NCBI RefSeq assembly: GCF_024713975.1
Contig: NC_091096.1
Location: 22,841,458-22,905,457 of the forward strand
Length of the DNA: 64,000 nucleotides
Origin: Paralichthys olivaceus
Taxonomy: Eukaryota; Chordata; Actinopteri; Pleuronectiformes; Paralichthyidae
Reading direction: 5' to 3'
Position 1 is the stretch's first letter. The number at the start of each line of letters is the position of its first letter. A program made the translations under genes and the position numbers. This document shows, piece after piece, positions 45,701 to 64,000 of this stretch. The notes beneath the pieces were generated by a model that did not search any database, was not told the DNA's origin, and worked only from the letters and a program-made list of their open reading frames with translations.

Positions 45701-48700
45701 TTGCGCACTCTACAGTAGCCGCAGCACTTGGACCCTGCAGACCCAGGTTGGTGAAACAAACTCTCCCAGTCGGAGGATGGAGAGCGATGGATCCGATTCT
45801 TCCAATACCCTCCTTGATGAGAACAGCAGTGTGTGCTCCCATGATGGAGGTGACTTGCAGGCGGGGCTGTTTATTGCTGCTCCAGTAGATGTTAAGTGTC
45901 ACCCAGTCCAGGGCCATAGCAGTGATGGTGTCACCCAGGAGTTTGAGGAGCTGGCCCTGGGACACCAAGTCAGAGTCCTTCAGTTTGAAGGCGCTGAGTG
46001 AATTTGTGCCGTCATCGGTCAAGAAGAGGGTGTTGTCACGTGGGTTGTAGTCCATGATGACAGCTTCATTGACACTGGGCAGCTGCAGAGCCAGATGTTC
46101 TGGCCAGCCGTTCAGCTCTGCTGCTGTGTGTCGGGACTTCAGGTAGATCTGAAGACATAGGAAAATGATACTTCATGCAAAAGAAAAATGCATATCAATA
46201 CAAAATGTGTCCATTTGGCAGATGTCGCACATGACTTTTTGCATAATATAAACATTTATGCAGTGATTGGATGTAACAAAGTACATTTACTTGATTACTT
46301 AAACCTTCTGCTCAATCAAAAGGAAGTACCTGCTTTCAAATACACTTTGTGGTTCTTTGGTTTAATTTACTTTTTGAGATTCTGGAGTCACAATAGTGAG
46401 GTTACAGATTGTAACCAACAGAATAGCCTCACTTTTCAGTGTCCTCCAGGTGACAAAAATGCAAAAGGCCCTCTTCATCTCTGTGGAGGGGGGCTTGCTC
46501 TCACTGTAGATATAATCGGCTCATTCTAAGCTAATGAAAGCCTTTTTTTAAGTTTAAGGGATTACACACCAATAAGAAGAATGTGAATATTTTTTTAGTA
46601 ATATTCAATTTCTTCCAACTGATCACCTAAGTCCCTACACACAGACAGGTCCACAAATTACATTTAAGTCTTTGTACTGCTGCTGCTGCTGCTGCTGCTT
46701 GTAGCTTCACATTTACTGCCTAGATGAGTGGTATTGATTCCCTTTACCAACTCAAACTCTCAGCAAAAAAAAAAAAAAAAAAAAAAAAATCCAATAATAC
46801 AACTATATTCTGCTAAAGCAGATCAGACCTCTTGTGTAAAAATGCATTACAGTAAAACCTGAGTGACAGTGGATGGAGACAGCATCAGCAGGAATGCAGA
46901 GTTGACCAGCGCAGAACAGGTCAGCCTATCCTCAGCCAGTACAAGACCAGAGGGACACTTGCAAACAGCTTTGGGGCCCCTGGCCAACACACACATGTGG
47001 GAACAGTCCATCTTCTCACAGGGGCTCTGGCTTCCCATCTGGAGCCATGGGTGGATAATCTGCAAACCAAGAAGGGAACAGGATGTATATTTGTGCTGAT
47101 TAAACACTTAATGTACAAGTGCTTGAAACACTAGCTGCAATTGTGGCATTAGTTACTGCAGGATTTTTAAAGCTGTGCCAACATTGGTTAAAATGTTCAT
47201 AAGTGGAAGGCTTCAAACGTATCACAGCTGGGTGTGGGCTGTATGGCAAGCCACTGTGAGCACTTCACATGTACGTGATCCAAATTTAGTTACCAACCGT
47301 TATACAATACCAGCCCATTTCTGTCTGTGCCTAAAAACCCACAATTCTAAACATTTCATTCACCTTCACGCCAAAAGGCTGTCTTGGTCTTTTCAAGAGA
47401 ACTTGATGGTATTTGCCAGAGATTTTATGAGCAGCCTGGACAACTCGCTTTTTGGCATCAGACCAGTAGAGCATGTCATTGAACACTGCCAGCGAGAACG
47501 GGTTGGTGGTCTCTTTCATCTGCAAGATCTGAAAGTGATATTTTTACACAGCACGTTCATCACTGAGACATTGGATTTGCTGTTATTTTGAGTTTATTAC
47601 ATCGTTTTTCAAGTGTGGAAAGGTCTGCAGCAAGATTTGTTGGATGCATATGAAAATATGCACAGAAAGTGTTAAAACATAGAAAACTAAGACAACATGA
47701 GAGCATCACCCTCTCATAATGGTTTACCCGGATATCATCTCCATCCAGCGTTGCAGAGCCAATTGCTCCAAGTCTTTCATCCGTCCAATAGACTCTGTCA
47801 GAGCTGGTGTCCACAGCCACACCCCCGGGCCAGCCAAGACTGGAGTTCACCACTGCCACCCTCTCTGAGCCATCCATCCCAGCCCGCTCGATCTTCACTA
47901 CAGTACCAATCTCTGTCCAGAACATCAGCCTGGTGGAAAAATTAAGGTCTTTGAATAGTTACGTTTTTTTATATTTAGCCAAAACAATGAAATAAATTCA
48001 TAGAGACCCTTTTTGTGGCAGCAGGGCCAGAGAGCGGGGCTGATCCAGGTCTTCATCCAGGATGACAGTCTGGTCCTGTGATTTGGCAGTGCCTGTGGCC
48101 AGTCTGGTGGCAACAATCTTACTGTTCACCCCGTCAATCCAGTACAGGTTCCTGCCGAGCCAGTCCACAGCTACATAATCAGCTCGCACGCCTGCAGAAA
48201 CGAATGTGTCGCACGTCTTACAGATGAATACTTCTTCCTCTGTGCCCTCTCCTTGATGCAGTCACCGACAATACTCTCAACCACATTTGTATTGCACCAA
48301 CCTTTAATCAGCGTCCCTGTGTTTTTCTGGTCCATCGAGGACCATCTGATGCTCCCAGTGTCCAGACTGACCCAGAAGACCCTCTGCCCCCTCCAGTCAT
48401 AGTCCACAGACAGGATGGCCTTCTTGGCAGTGGAGGACAACACATCCAGGCTGCCACTGCGCAATCCAAACACAAACAGGTCTGTCTGGACTGATGACAA
48501 CAGGTAGGGTTCACCTGAGGGTTGAGAAGAGATTATAGTTATAGAGTCAATTAAATTAAGGGTAACATCAGTGGTTGAATTTAATGAAAAGTGACCAAAC
48601 ATGTTTAAATAAAAAGATTTATAAGGGTATTGAAGTGTGTAGGTAAAGGGACCATGTGCTTACACATTTGAACCTGACTACAGTAACATTTCATATTTGT

Positions 48701-51700
48701 TGAAATAAATTCTTTATTATAGGAAATATTTGCAAGATTAATTTTGAGGTGCTGGAAGGAGAATTGTGTTGAGCCAGGCTAGCCGTTTTCTTCTGCTTCC
48801 AGTCTTTATGCTAAGCTAAGAGTCACCTGGCTGTTTCCTCATTTTTAAATCTATGTGTGGTATCAATTTTTTCATCCAACAGTCTGTATCAATGTGCATG
48901 TCCTAGAAGGTCAGATTATTCCTCTCAGCTGCAAGATTTCTACACATTGTATCTGAGCAGTTATTACCTGTGATCTTGCAGTGGTGTCCATCTGCCTCCA
49001 TTATGTAGCCTGGGTGACAGTCACATCTGTAGGAGCCAGGAGTGTTGATGCACAGCTGACTGCACATACCTGAGCTCGGGCCACATTCATCAATATCAGC
49101 ACATGTCATCTTGTCCTCCATGAGCCTGTATCCTGCTGAACAGCCACAACGCTACACAGCAAGAGAGATGTTTTACGAGATGACACAATACTGCATACTA
49201 GTTTTGTACAAAAAGCTTATTTAGAAAGAATATTCATTTTATTGTTACATTCACAGTCTAATGCATTTCTCTTTTCAAATCGTTTATTTGCAGGACAGGC
49301 TGTGATTGTTTTAAGTTGACCAATTAAACGTGTTAATATACAGGGTTCTCACCGTTCCCTGTGGCGTGTTGAAGCAGCTCTGGGAGCAGCGCCTCTTATC
49401 TTTCTCTGCACAGTTTATCTGGCAGCTGCCTCCCTCGTCTGAGCCATCTGCACAGTTGGTCATGCCATTACACACCAGAGACAGATCCAGGCACTCCTGA
49501 GTTCCACACTGGAACTGGTGAGGAAGACATGGCACCACCCCACCTGGTGTGCACAGTGAAGCGACAATTTCACAAAGGAAAACCACCATTATTGAGACAC
49601 CAAGAGATGAAACATGGTAACAGGGGGTTGTCTGTGTTTTGTGATTCATTGATACTCACATTCAGTCTCATCACTGCCATCATCACAGTCCTTAGTGCCA
49701 TCGCATCTCCAGGCCATAGGAATACACTTGGTCTTGGATTTACACGACCACTGGAACTCACCACAGGTCAGTGGAGCAACAGGACAATCCTGAGGAGGAA
49801 CAAGTCATTTATTTTACTGTCGTTGTACTATTATTTTATAGTTTGACTTCAAAACTATGTGGCTACAGGGTGCCCAGGTAAAGGTTTAGGCCATTAATTA
49901 CCTGGCCTTGTAACAGTGTTTCTGAAATACTCACCAGCTGAGCCAAGAAACACATTAAAATACCATTATAAAATGCCTCATTTTGAGTTGTGCATTCCCA
50001 CAATGAATCTGTACAATAATGAGCATATTGTATTGTTTATATTATCATCATTCAGTTATGTACTTACAGCATGGGACAAAGTTCAAGTACACATTTCCCA
50101 CCAGCCTAATGCTGTTCTGTACTTTCTCGCCAAGATACTGGTACTGTGCTGTAGTTCTTCTCAATTCAAAGTAAAAGATAAGTAAATTAGATAAATCCTA
50201 GATTGACACTTTTGGCTTCTGCAAGCTTTGCTTTTGGCTCAAAGACATTTTTTAAATGTGTGGTTTTGCCTTCCACATGCACCTTCTCATCAGTGCCATC
50301 TTTGCAGTCCTGATCTCCGTCACAGATCCACTCCCGCACCAGACACTCCTTGCTCACAGGGCAGCGGTGTTTGGTGGTGCAGACCAGTGCATTGGCGCAG
50401 CCCTGTTCATCTGAGCGGTCCCAGCAGTCTGGGTGACCATCACAGCGCATTGTGGCAGACACACACTGGCCACTGGTGCACTTCATTTCAGTGGCACTGC
50501 AGCTCTCTTCAGCTACAGGAAGTAGGGGACGAAAACCATCACACAAGCCACATGTAAAAGCAGAGCCTGTTAATTAATCCAATCAGTAAAAATTAAATTC
50601 CAAGTTCAATCACAACCTACCACAGTTGGCCTCGTCGCTGCCATCTAAGCAGTCCTTCTCTCCGTCACAGAGGAAGCTGTTGGGAATGCAGCGGCTCTTG
50701 TCATCACAGTGGTGAGCACAGCCGTCCGTGTGTGCGGTACAGTCCAGCTCATCTGAGCGGTCCTGACACTGAGGCACACCATCACACACCTGGCTCTGCT
50801 CAATGCACTTCTTTCTATGGGCACACTGGAACTGGTCTGCAGATGACACATGGCATGGATGCAATGTTGGTAGTTGATCAATTGGTGTGAAACCTTCCCA
50901 ATGAGATTTTCCTCTGAACAGTACACTGTATTAAACCTATTATGGTGCCATTAGTGCACACGACTCATTTTCATTTGTACAGTCACACTTTGTGCTGACA
51001 ATCAAAAGTATCAGATCCACGTGCAGCTACTTCCTTCAGGTCCTCATGTAATGTCAGCCAAATTGCTGGCTTTCTGTGCTATTGAAACAATATCCTGTAT
51101 ATTGAATGCATCTGGAAGAAAAGCATTTTATACTGATGTGCTATGACATCTTTCTACCATCCTGTCTTGCAATGTTAAAGAATTATGTAAACCAGGCTTT
51201 TGATTAGAGTAAACAGGTTGGAACAAATCACCTCAGTTTTGACCTCTTCACACTGGCTCGATTTTAAGGTTTTTTTCATTCCATACTTAAAGGTCTGACT
51301 CTTCAGTATATTGCAAATCTTTCATCCCCCCTACAACCCTGCTCACACTTTGAGAGACCCTGCCAGGGGCCTTTGACTGTTCCAGATTCTCAACTGACGA
51401 CTAAGGGGGACAGAGCTTTTGACATTAGAGCTTGTCTGGAACACTCTAACCAAGGAACTACAGCAGGCTGAGTCAGTAGCTTACTTTAAACCAAAGCTTT
51501 AAACTTAGTTCTATTGTGCTACCTTCCCTGATTTTACCCATTACTAGTCTTTATTGTATCAGGTGGCTCTTAAATTTCTGTTACAGGTTTATATTCTTTT
51601 ATGACCATTTTATTTTGATCTATTTTTTTTTTTTTTTTTTTTTTAATTTAGTTTTCAGAAGTGCTATATTAATAAAAAATAAACAAATCCTGAATCTGCC

Positions 51701-54037
51701 CACTTAATTGAATCCTCTACCAATACTTACGTGATTCCTCCTTGGTCCATCCACTAAGTTTCAAGAAAATTGGTTGAGCAGTTTTTGCAAATTTCTGCTA
51801 AGCAACAAACTATTAGAGTTTGTCGCTTGTGCAATAAAAGCACAACCTCCTTGGTGGAGGTAATAAATGCTTCCCACTAGAGGGCAGTAACGTCATTCTT
51901 AACCCATGTACACTTGTTCAAACCCACAGTCCAACCACCAAATTACTTGTTTCACATGTTGTTGCACATTCTTCCTCATCTGAGCCGTCGCTGCAGTCTG
52001 CCTCTCCATCACAGACATGGTTGTGCAGGACACACTCAGCTTTGTTCTTGCAGGGTTTGGCACTCAAAGAACACTTGAGAATAGATGTATCCACAGGTAA
52101 AAGAGCCTCAGAGGTCATACTGGTACTTTCTTCCTTTTTATACACATCTTCCTCATGGTCCTCTGATTTAGAAGAAATAAAAAGATTAAGAAACATTGTG
52201 ATTCAAGGCAGCAGTCTGCACAAGTCTTAAATATAGATACAATGATGTCAGATATATATATATATTCATTTCAGCCTACCACAGTTTGCCTCGTCTGTGC
52301 CATCTAAACAGTCCCTCTCGCCATCACAGAGGAAGCTTGCAGGCAAGCAGCGGTTCTTGTTGTCACAGTGGTGAACACAGCCGTCCATATGCTTCATACA
52401 CTGGATTTCATCAGAACGATCCTGACACTGAGGAACGCCATCGCAAACCTGCTCCTTTTCTATACACTTCTTCCCATGGGCACACTGAAACTGATCTGTT
52501 TGAATACAAACATTGGACACAAGACAAGCAATTTGGTTTTAAAAGGTCAATGTGCATTGAATTTAAAATCACTTCTATGACTAATAGCTACAGAAGTTAT
52601 ACAAGTGTACATAGACAACTGGTCTTGCATATATTTTGAAGATGTTTCACTTCCCATCCAAAAGGCTTCTTCAGAATTGAAGCCAAGACCAGCCCATGTG
52701 CTCTTATACAACCTCTGACCTGGATGACTGAGAACCTTCAGATATGCGTGTCTAATAGCATGCTACATAGACAAGTGAAACCTTGCAGTGACTTTATCAT
52801 GATATACTTAGTTGCCAGTTTTTGGTTCATCCTGCTAAAAGTAAACAATCCTGCACAACAGAAAAATTCCTTCTTGTTGTTAATAAAATTTCAGGTTTTA
52901 GTCTTGTCAAATATTAGGCTACTTTTTAAATGATTTATTCACTGAACCTTTTTAGACACCTTACAATATAGGATAAATAAACACATGAAGAATTAAAGTA
53001 AAACCAGGAGTTCACCATATGTGACCATTTAAGTAAAACAAAAAGGTAAACAGGTAAAGAGGAAAAGACACCTTACAGGACATGTGAGCACAAGAGTCAA
53101 GGTCAAAAAACTTATTTCTGAGGGATAGATGTTGGGTAGGCTAATCTATCAGATTAGTTTTGAGTTGGGATTTGAGTGGTCCAATACAGTTCCACTAGCA
53201 GAGATGAGGCCGGAGAGAGTTGTGGCACGGAGCAGTTGAAGGTTCTGGCACCAATAATACTGAGTTTAAATGTAGGGACACAACTAAGGGCAGCCAAGGA
53301 AGAGCGCAGGGCATGGGAAGGGATGTAGGGTTAGAGGAGGTCCAACAAATGAGGGGGAGACAAGATTATAGAGTCCTTTAAAAGGTTAATTTTCTGATAT
53401 ATACTTTGTTGGACCAGAAGCTAATGAAGCTGGATGAAGAGTGGTGCGATGCGGTCTGTGGATTTGGTGCAGTTGATGACCCTGGTAGCAGAGTTTGGAT
53501 GATTTGAAGTCACTTAGTCATTTACAGAATTGTCCTGTGTGATTAAAACTTTCCAGATAGGTGCAAACAAGCCTCAGAAAGTAATGGCTAGCAGTACTTC
53601 AGCTCACTGTGTATTTAGTGTGGATACAGTGTGGTACCTCTGTTGCATTCAGATGGACAGTCATCTTCTTCTGAACCATCCCTGCAGTCAGGCTCTCCAT
53701 CACACACAGAGCTGTGGTGGATACACTCGGAGCCATCCTTGCACAGTACGGAGCCCAGGTTGCACTTCAAATGACTGCTTCCAGCTGAAACAACTGTTTG
53801 GATCAGGTCAACAGAGCAGAAGGAGAAGAACAAATTAACTGTAATGCTTTTGAATAAATCACACAGCCCTTCATTCTGTGTCTGGAGTGAGAAACATCAC
53901 ATGAAGTAAACGAACACATGTAAAGTCTAAATCAGGCAGGTCTGTTGGTGTAAAAGCTATTTCGTGCCACGTGACTCACCTTGCAAGGAGATGGTGAACA
54001 ACAATAAGAGAGCACCAAGAAACAGAAATCCAGCCAT
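42744..54037 (-). CDS. lrp13: LDL-receptor-family protein, probable Lrp13 (ovarian lipoprotein/vitellogenin receptor), about 21 exons
   Basis: Type I endocytic receptor. Exons 1-18: 54037-53980, 53784-53638, 52495-52280, 52162-51947, 50836-50621, 50512-50283, 49789-49660, 49543-49353, 49151-48968, 48514-48302, 48191-48008, 47929-47728, 47528-47364, 47059-46859, 46148-45599, 45330-45211, 45011-44904, 44765-44532. Exon 19 starts at 44397. Read through to its own stop at 44006 it gives 1318 residues; spliced at 44019 to 42967-42835 and 42767-42744 it gives 1366. Order: signal peptide, ten LDLa repeats (about 25-450), two EGF modules, a beta-propeller with YWID, YWTD and YWSD blades (about 530-784), EGF, a second degenerate propeller (852-1110), EGF, an eleventh LDLa, a mucin-like stretch, EGF, membrane helix (about 1286-1307), tail. 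No human LRP has this order. Lrp13 is the best fit from general knowledge, but no alignment was run. Confidence 0.75.
42835..42967 (-). other. Alternative cytoplasmic-tail exon of the lrp13 candidate
   Basis: The acceptor tccttcag|GAGAGCT at 42967 is in phase 2 and joins in frame to a phase-2 donor inside exon 19 (ACAAG|gttgtt at 44019). It encodes an acidic segment ([20 protein letters not shown], then a run ending DLPKNNYQQ) and ends in phase 0 at a weak donor. The last exon 42767-42744 adds EVASSVD and a stop. Phase agreement over three exons and the nearby AATAAA make this the likely full-length tail. Confidence 0.55.
44006..44397 (-). other. lrp13 candidate exon 19: stalk, EGF, membrane helix, short tail
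   Basis: It encodes a serine/threonine/proline-rich stalk ([19 protein letters not shown]), one EGF module ([12 protein letters not shown].., [12 protein letters not shown]), the membrane helix and a basic stop-transfer. If read through, the protein ends with an 11-residue tail, [11 protein letters not shown], with no FxNPxY internalisation signal. Confidence 0.8.
46679..46699. repeat. (CTG)n tract
   Basis: Seven CTG units inside intron 14 of the lrp13 candidate, near a fragment of a dispersed fish repeat. Confidence 0.7.
46765..46789. repeat. Poly(A) tract
   Basis: About 25 A residues within intron 14 of the lrp13 candidate. It may be the tail of a retroposed sequence, but no element body was recognised on either side. 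Confidence 0.8.
48770..48845. repeat. Dispersed fish repeat fragment
   Basis: The phrase GAGCCAGGCTAGCCGTTTTC followed by CCAGTCTTTATGCTAAGCTAAG is shared, with changes, with about 59490-59540 in a smad2 intron. The family is common in teleosts. Confidence 0.6.
51615..51645. repeat. Poly(T) tract
   Basis: Long T-rich run in intron 4 of the lrp13 candidate. About 100 bases further lies a fragment (51720-51870) of the dispersed repeat also found at 17.2-18.3 kb. Confidence 0.7.
52618..52692. repeat. Short dispersed repeat
   Basis: It has inverted ends (CTGGTCTTG and CCAAGACCAG) around the phrase GATGTTTCACTTCCCATCCA and AGGCTTCTTCAG, widespread in fish. It lies in intron 2 of the lrp13 candidate. 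Confidence 0.6.
53040..53540. other. Possible old repeat in lrp13 intron 2
   Basis: Purine-rich, protein-like sequence (for example about 53190-53500) that no long frame explains. Its style (GGAGAGAG, TGGATGAAGAGTGGTG) suggests a decayed retroelement, but I could not assign a family. Confidence 0.25.
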
Positions 54038-54439
54038 CAGCACAGAGGACACAGACCACGCTAAGTGTGTCTGAGGGTGACAGGGCTGCATTTTATACTG
54101 GTGCCAGGTGAGGCCAATACAAACTGATGGAGCACCTGAGTGAGGGGAGGGGCTACTGCTTCCTGCCATGAACCAAGTCTCTGGTATTAACCATCAACCA
54201 GACCACTGGTAGTTGTGTTTATCATTTGTAAATGGAAGTAAAGTGGAAGTAAAGGCGTAAAAACTCCCACTCCTAAAAGAAGATAAAACCTGATCGATGT
54301 CTTTATGTTTATATTTTCTCTCAGTGAGTTGACAAAAATTTCAAAATACCTTTAGCTCCACACCGCTGAGTGACAGATATGAAGCCATGCTGTCAAATAA
54401 ACAATGAGGATTGTCAAGGACACGGACCAGTGCTCTGAG

Positions 54440-55500
54440 GCCTTTTCACGATCCTCCAATCAGCTTTCACGTAGGCGGGATTAAGCCCCTGTAGTGAGCC
54501 ATCGGTTTGTTGTGTTCTTCCGGTCTACCTAACCTAGCTAACTAGCTTCAGTAGCACTGGTAGCAACTTGCGAGCAGCATACAAGCCTTGTCAAAACTAG
54601 TTGCAGCACAACACTGTCCTGGCGTTTGCTTTTGTCAACGAGGCGTCTGAAGGGCTGTGCGTCCACTCTTCTCTGAAAGCGGAGCGTTGGACTGTAAAAC
54701 TGGGGTAACTACTGAAATGCTTTGAGCTGCAAACTCGACTTTGAAGCATGTTGATTTGTGGGAGAGATGTTGCGTTAGCACCGTTAGCCAGCGGGAGCCA
54801 GGGCTCAGTTTGGAAGAGTTCGTCCAAGATGCTAACTCCTTCTGGTGCCATTATTTTAGCAAAAGTCCCCAACAGACATCAGCTCCGTTCACATGACACA
54901 TAAAGACGTTTAGATCCACAAAGTGAGGTTTGGTGTGGTGAGATTAATCGTAGCCTAAATGTCTGTGACGTCCCGACGTTCGGTAGCGAAGTAGCGCGAC
55001 TTGACTGTTGCGCACAGGAGGTTTTTTCGTGGATCACAACAAAAGGATTTTTGATAACAAGCTGGCAGCTAGCTTGTCAAGCTAACGCTAGCTGACCTAG
55101 CCGTACGAGGACTTCTCCACAAACTCCCTCTCATCTACTCACATAGGTTCAAGTAGTATTTCGCTTTTCGTGTTTAGTTAAGACTATTTTAGCATTCTGC
55201 AGTGAAGCACTCAGCAAGCTAACGCTAGCGAACTTATTGTTGTGATTTGTGTCAAGCAGGCCCCCCCACCAGGTAGCTAGCTACCGGCCTTTCCCAAGCC
55301 AGTCGGTGTTAGCTCGGGGGGGGCTGTCACAAAATACTACACGCTCTATTTGCATTTGTTTGATAGCGTTCCCTTTGCTAGTTATTATCACAGTCGGTAG
55401 CTGGTCGTGGTTGCCGGTGTGTTCTGGGTGCGACGGTGTGAGGCACACCCCATGTGTTAACTTTACAAGTTTGCAAGTTCGCTAGCTTAGATACCGAGCA
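54440..55500. promoter_or_regulatory. Shared CpG-rich interval between lrp13 and smad2
   Basis: The two genes are transcribed away from each other with about 1.7 kb between the lrp13 start codon and the smad2 first coding exon. The middle kilobase is CpG-rich and carries a CCAATCAG box (about 54456), a TGACGTC CRE-type site (about 54966) and repeated GCTAGC-rich words. smad2's untranslated first exon probably starts in here; its exact ends were not found. Confidence 0.5.
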
Positions 55501-55738
55501 GTGTGTGCGGCAAGCTAACGTCAAGTGATCGTTTCTGCTTTTCAACTTGTTCAACAACAAGAGGCACTAATGTCCTCTACGTGTTATCACTTACAAAACT
55601 GCTATACCTTTTATTTCAGTCCCTGTCGGAAGTTGCATTGACTAATACGTTCTTCTCACTGTGTTGATCAGCTAGATGTCTTCTTCTGTGCCATGTTATG
55701 TTTTTAATGATTTGAATTGTGTGTGACTTTCTCCTAAG

Positions 55739-63455
<7,717 letters not shown>

Positions 63456-64000
63456 TGAGTAATACCAACAAAGATTTACAGTTTCCACCACAACATGCTC
63501 CACATCTGTTCTGGTTTGAATTCATCTGATTTCTATCAGTATGGAATCATTATTTATCTGACACTGCTTAAGACAACTCAAGTGAAACTTTGAGTTAAAG
63601 AATTGATTCTGACTGATGCATGGCAAACTTAACTTAAGCAGACTTTGTTATGCATCATGGTCTCTGACTGAAGATGTGATTTCCTCAGTGGCAGCCAGGG
63701 CTGGGCAGTATGGCCAGAAATTATGCCAAGATAAAAATGTTCACATCAGTCGATATACAGTATTGACAATTATCACGATAAATGTCACGTTATTATTTAT
63801 TTTCAGTGTAAAGACGACTGAGTGAAGCTTGTGATTTTAAACTTGTCCTTATGGACAGAGACAAACAACGGTTCATAAACAGTAAAACATTTTACAAATC
63901 TGAGGTACATCAATTATGTTTTATTCCCCTTCACTGTGCTTACACAACGCATAAACATATTGATATATATTGAATCTTTATAAATATTGCTATTGATATT

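Noticed and set aside
45585-46001. Plus-strand 138-codon frame
   Set aside because: It is antisense to the 550-nt exon 15 of the lrp13 candidate, which fits splice phases and the propeller fold.
54597-54872. Minus-strand 91-codon frame in the lrp13-smad2 interval
   Set aside because: It lies in CpG-rich promoter DNA, has no homologue and no splice support, and open frames are expected in such sequence.

Overview
This window is nuclear DNA from a teleost fish, probably a percomorph. The evidence is intron-rich genes with GT-AG junctions, many (CA)n/(TG)n microsatellites, fish-type Tc1/mariner, L2 and MITE repeats, and a gene that best fits the vitellogenin-receptor-like lrp13. Gene models were built by hand from splice sites. 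Every junction used keeps the reading frame, and the summed exon lengths are divisible by three.

Layout. Positions 1-22.8 kb hold no gene I can support. They contain microsatellites, a truncated Tc1 copy, several MITE-like elements, two striking hairpins and a few unique blocks that look like conserved non-coding elements. Positions 22.9-32.8 kb (minus) hold a complete 12-exon TIA1-type RNA-binding protein gene with a CpG-rich promoter. A tRNA-Gly(CCC) gene lies just upstream of it (33.35-33.42 kb, minus). Positions 34.6-37.5 kb (plus) hold complete rchy1, a RING E3 ligase. Positions 39.67-41.53 kb (minus) hold a small secreted acidic protein gene whose architecture matches the secretory calcium-binding phosphoprotein (SCPP) family. 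Positions 42.7-54.0 kb (minus) hold a large LDL-receptor-family gene, best match lrp13. Positions 55.7-63.45 kb (plus) hold smad2, complete except for its last coding exon, which lies beyond the window.

The genes do not form one pathway. They cover RNA-binding and stress-granule control (tia1), ubiquitin ligation (rchy1), a likely matrix or mineral protein (SCPP-like), endocytic lipoprotein uptake (lrp13) and TGF-beta/activin signalling (smad2). lrp13 and smad2 are head to head across a CpG-rich interval; rchy1 and the SCPP-like gene converge. The most interesting items are the SCPP-like gene with SxE motifs and a C-terminal RGD, the duplicated three-LDLa cassette and alternative cytoplasmic tails of the lrp13 candidate, possible intron-retention isoforms of tia1, and the long hairpins in the gene-poor left part.
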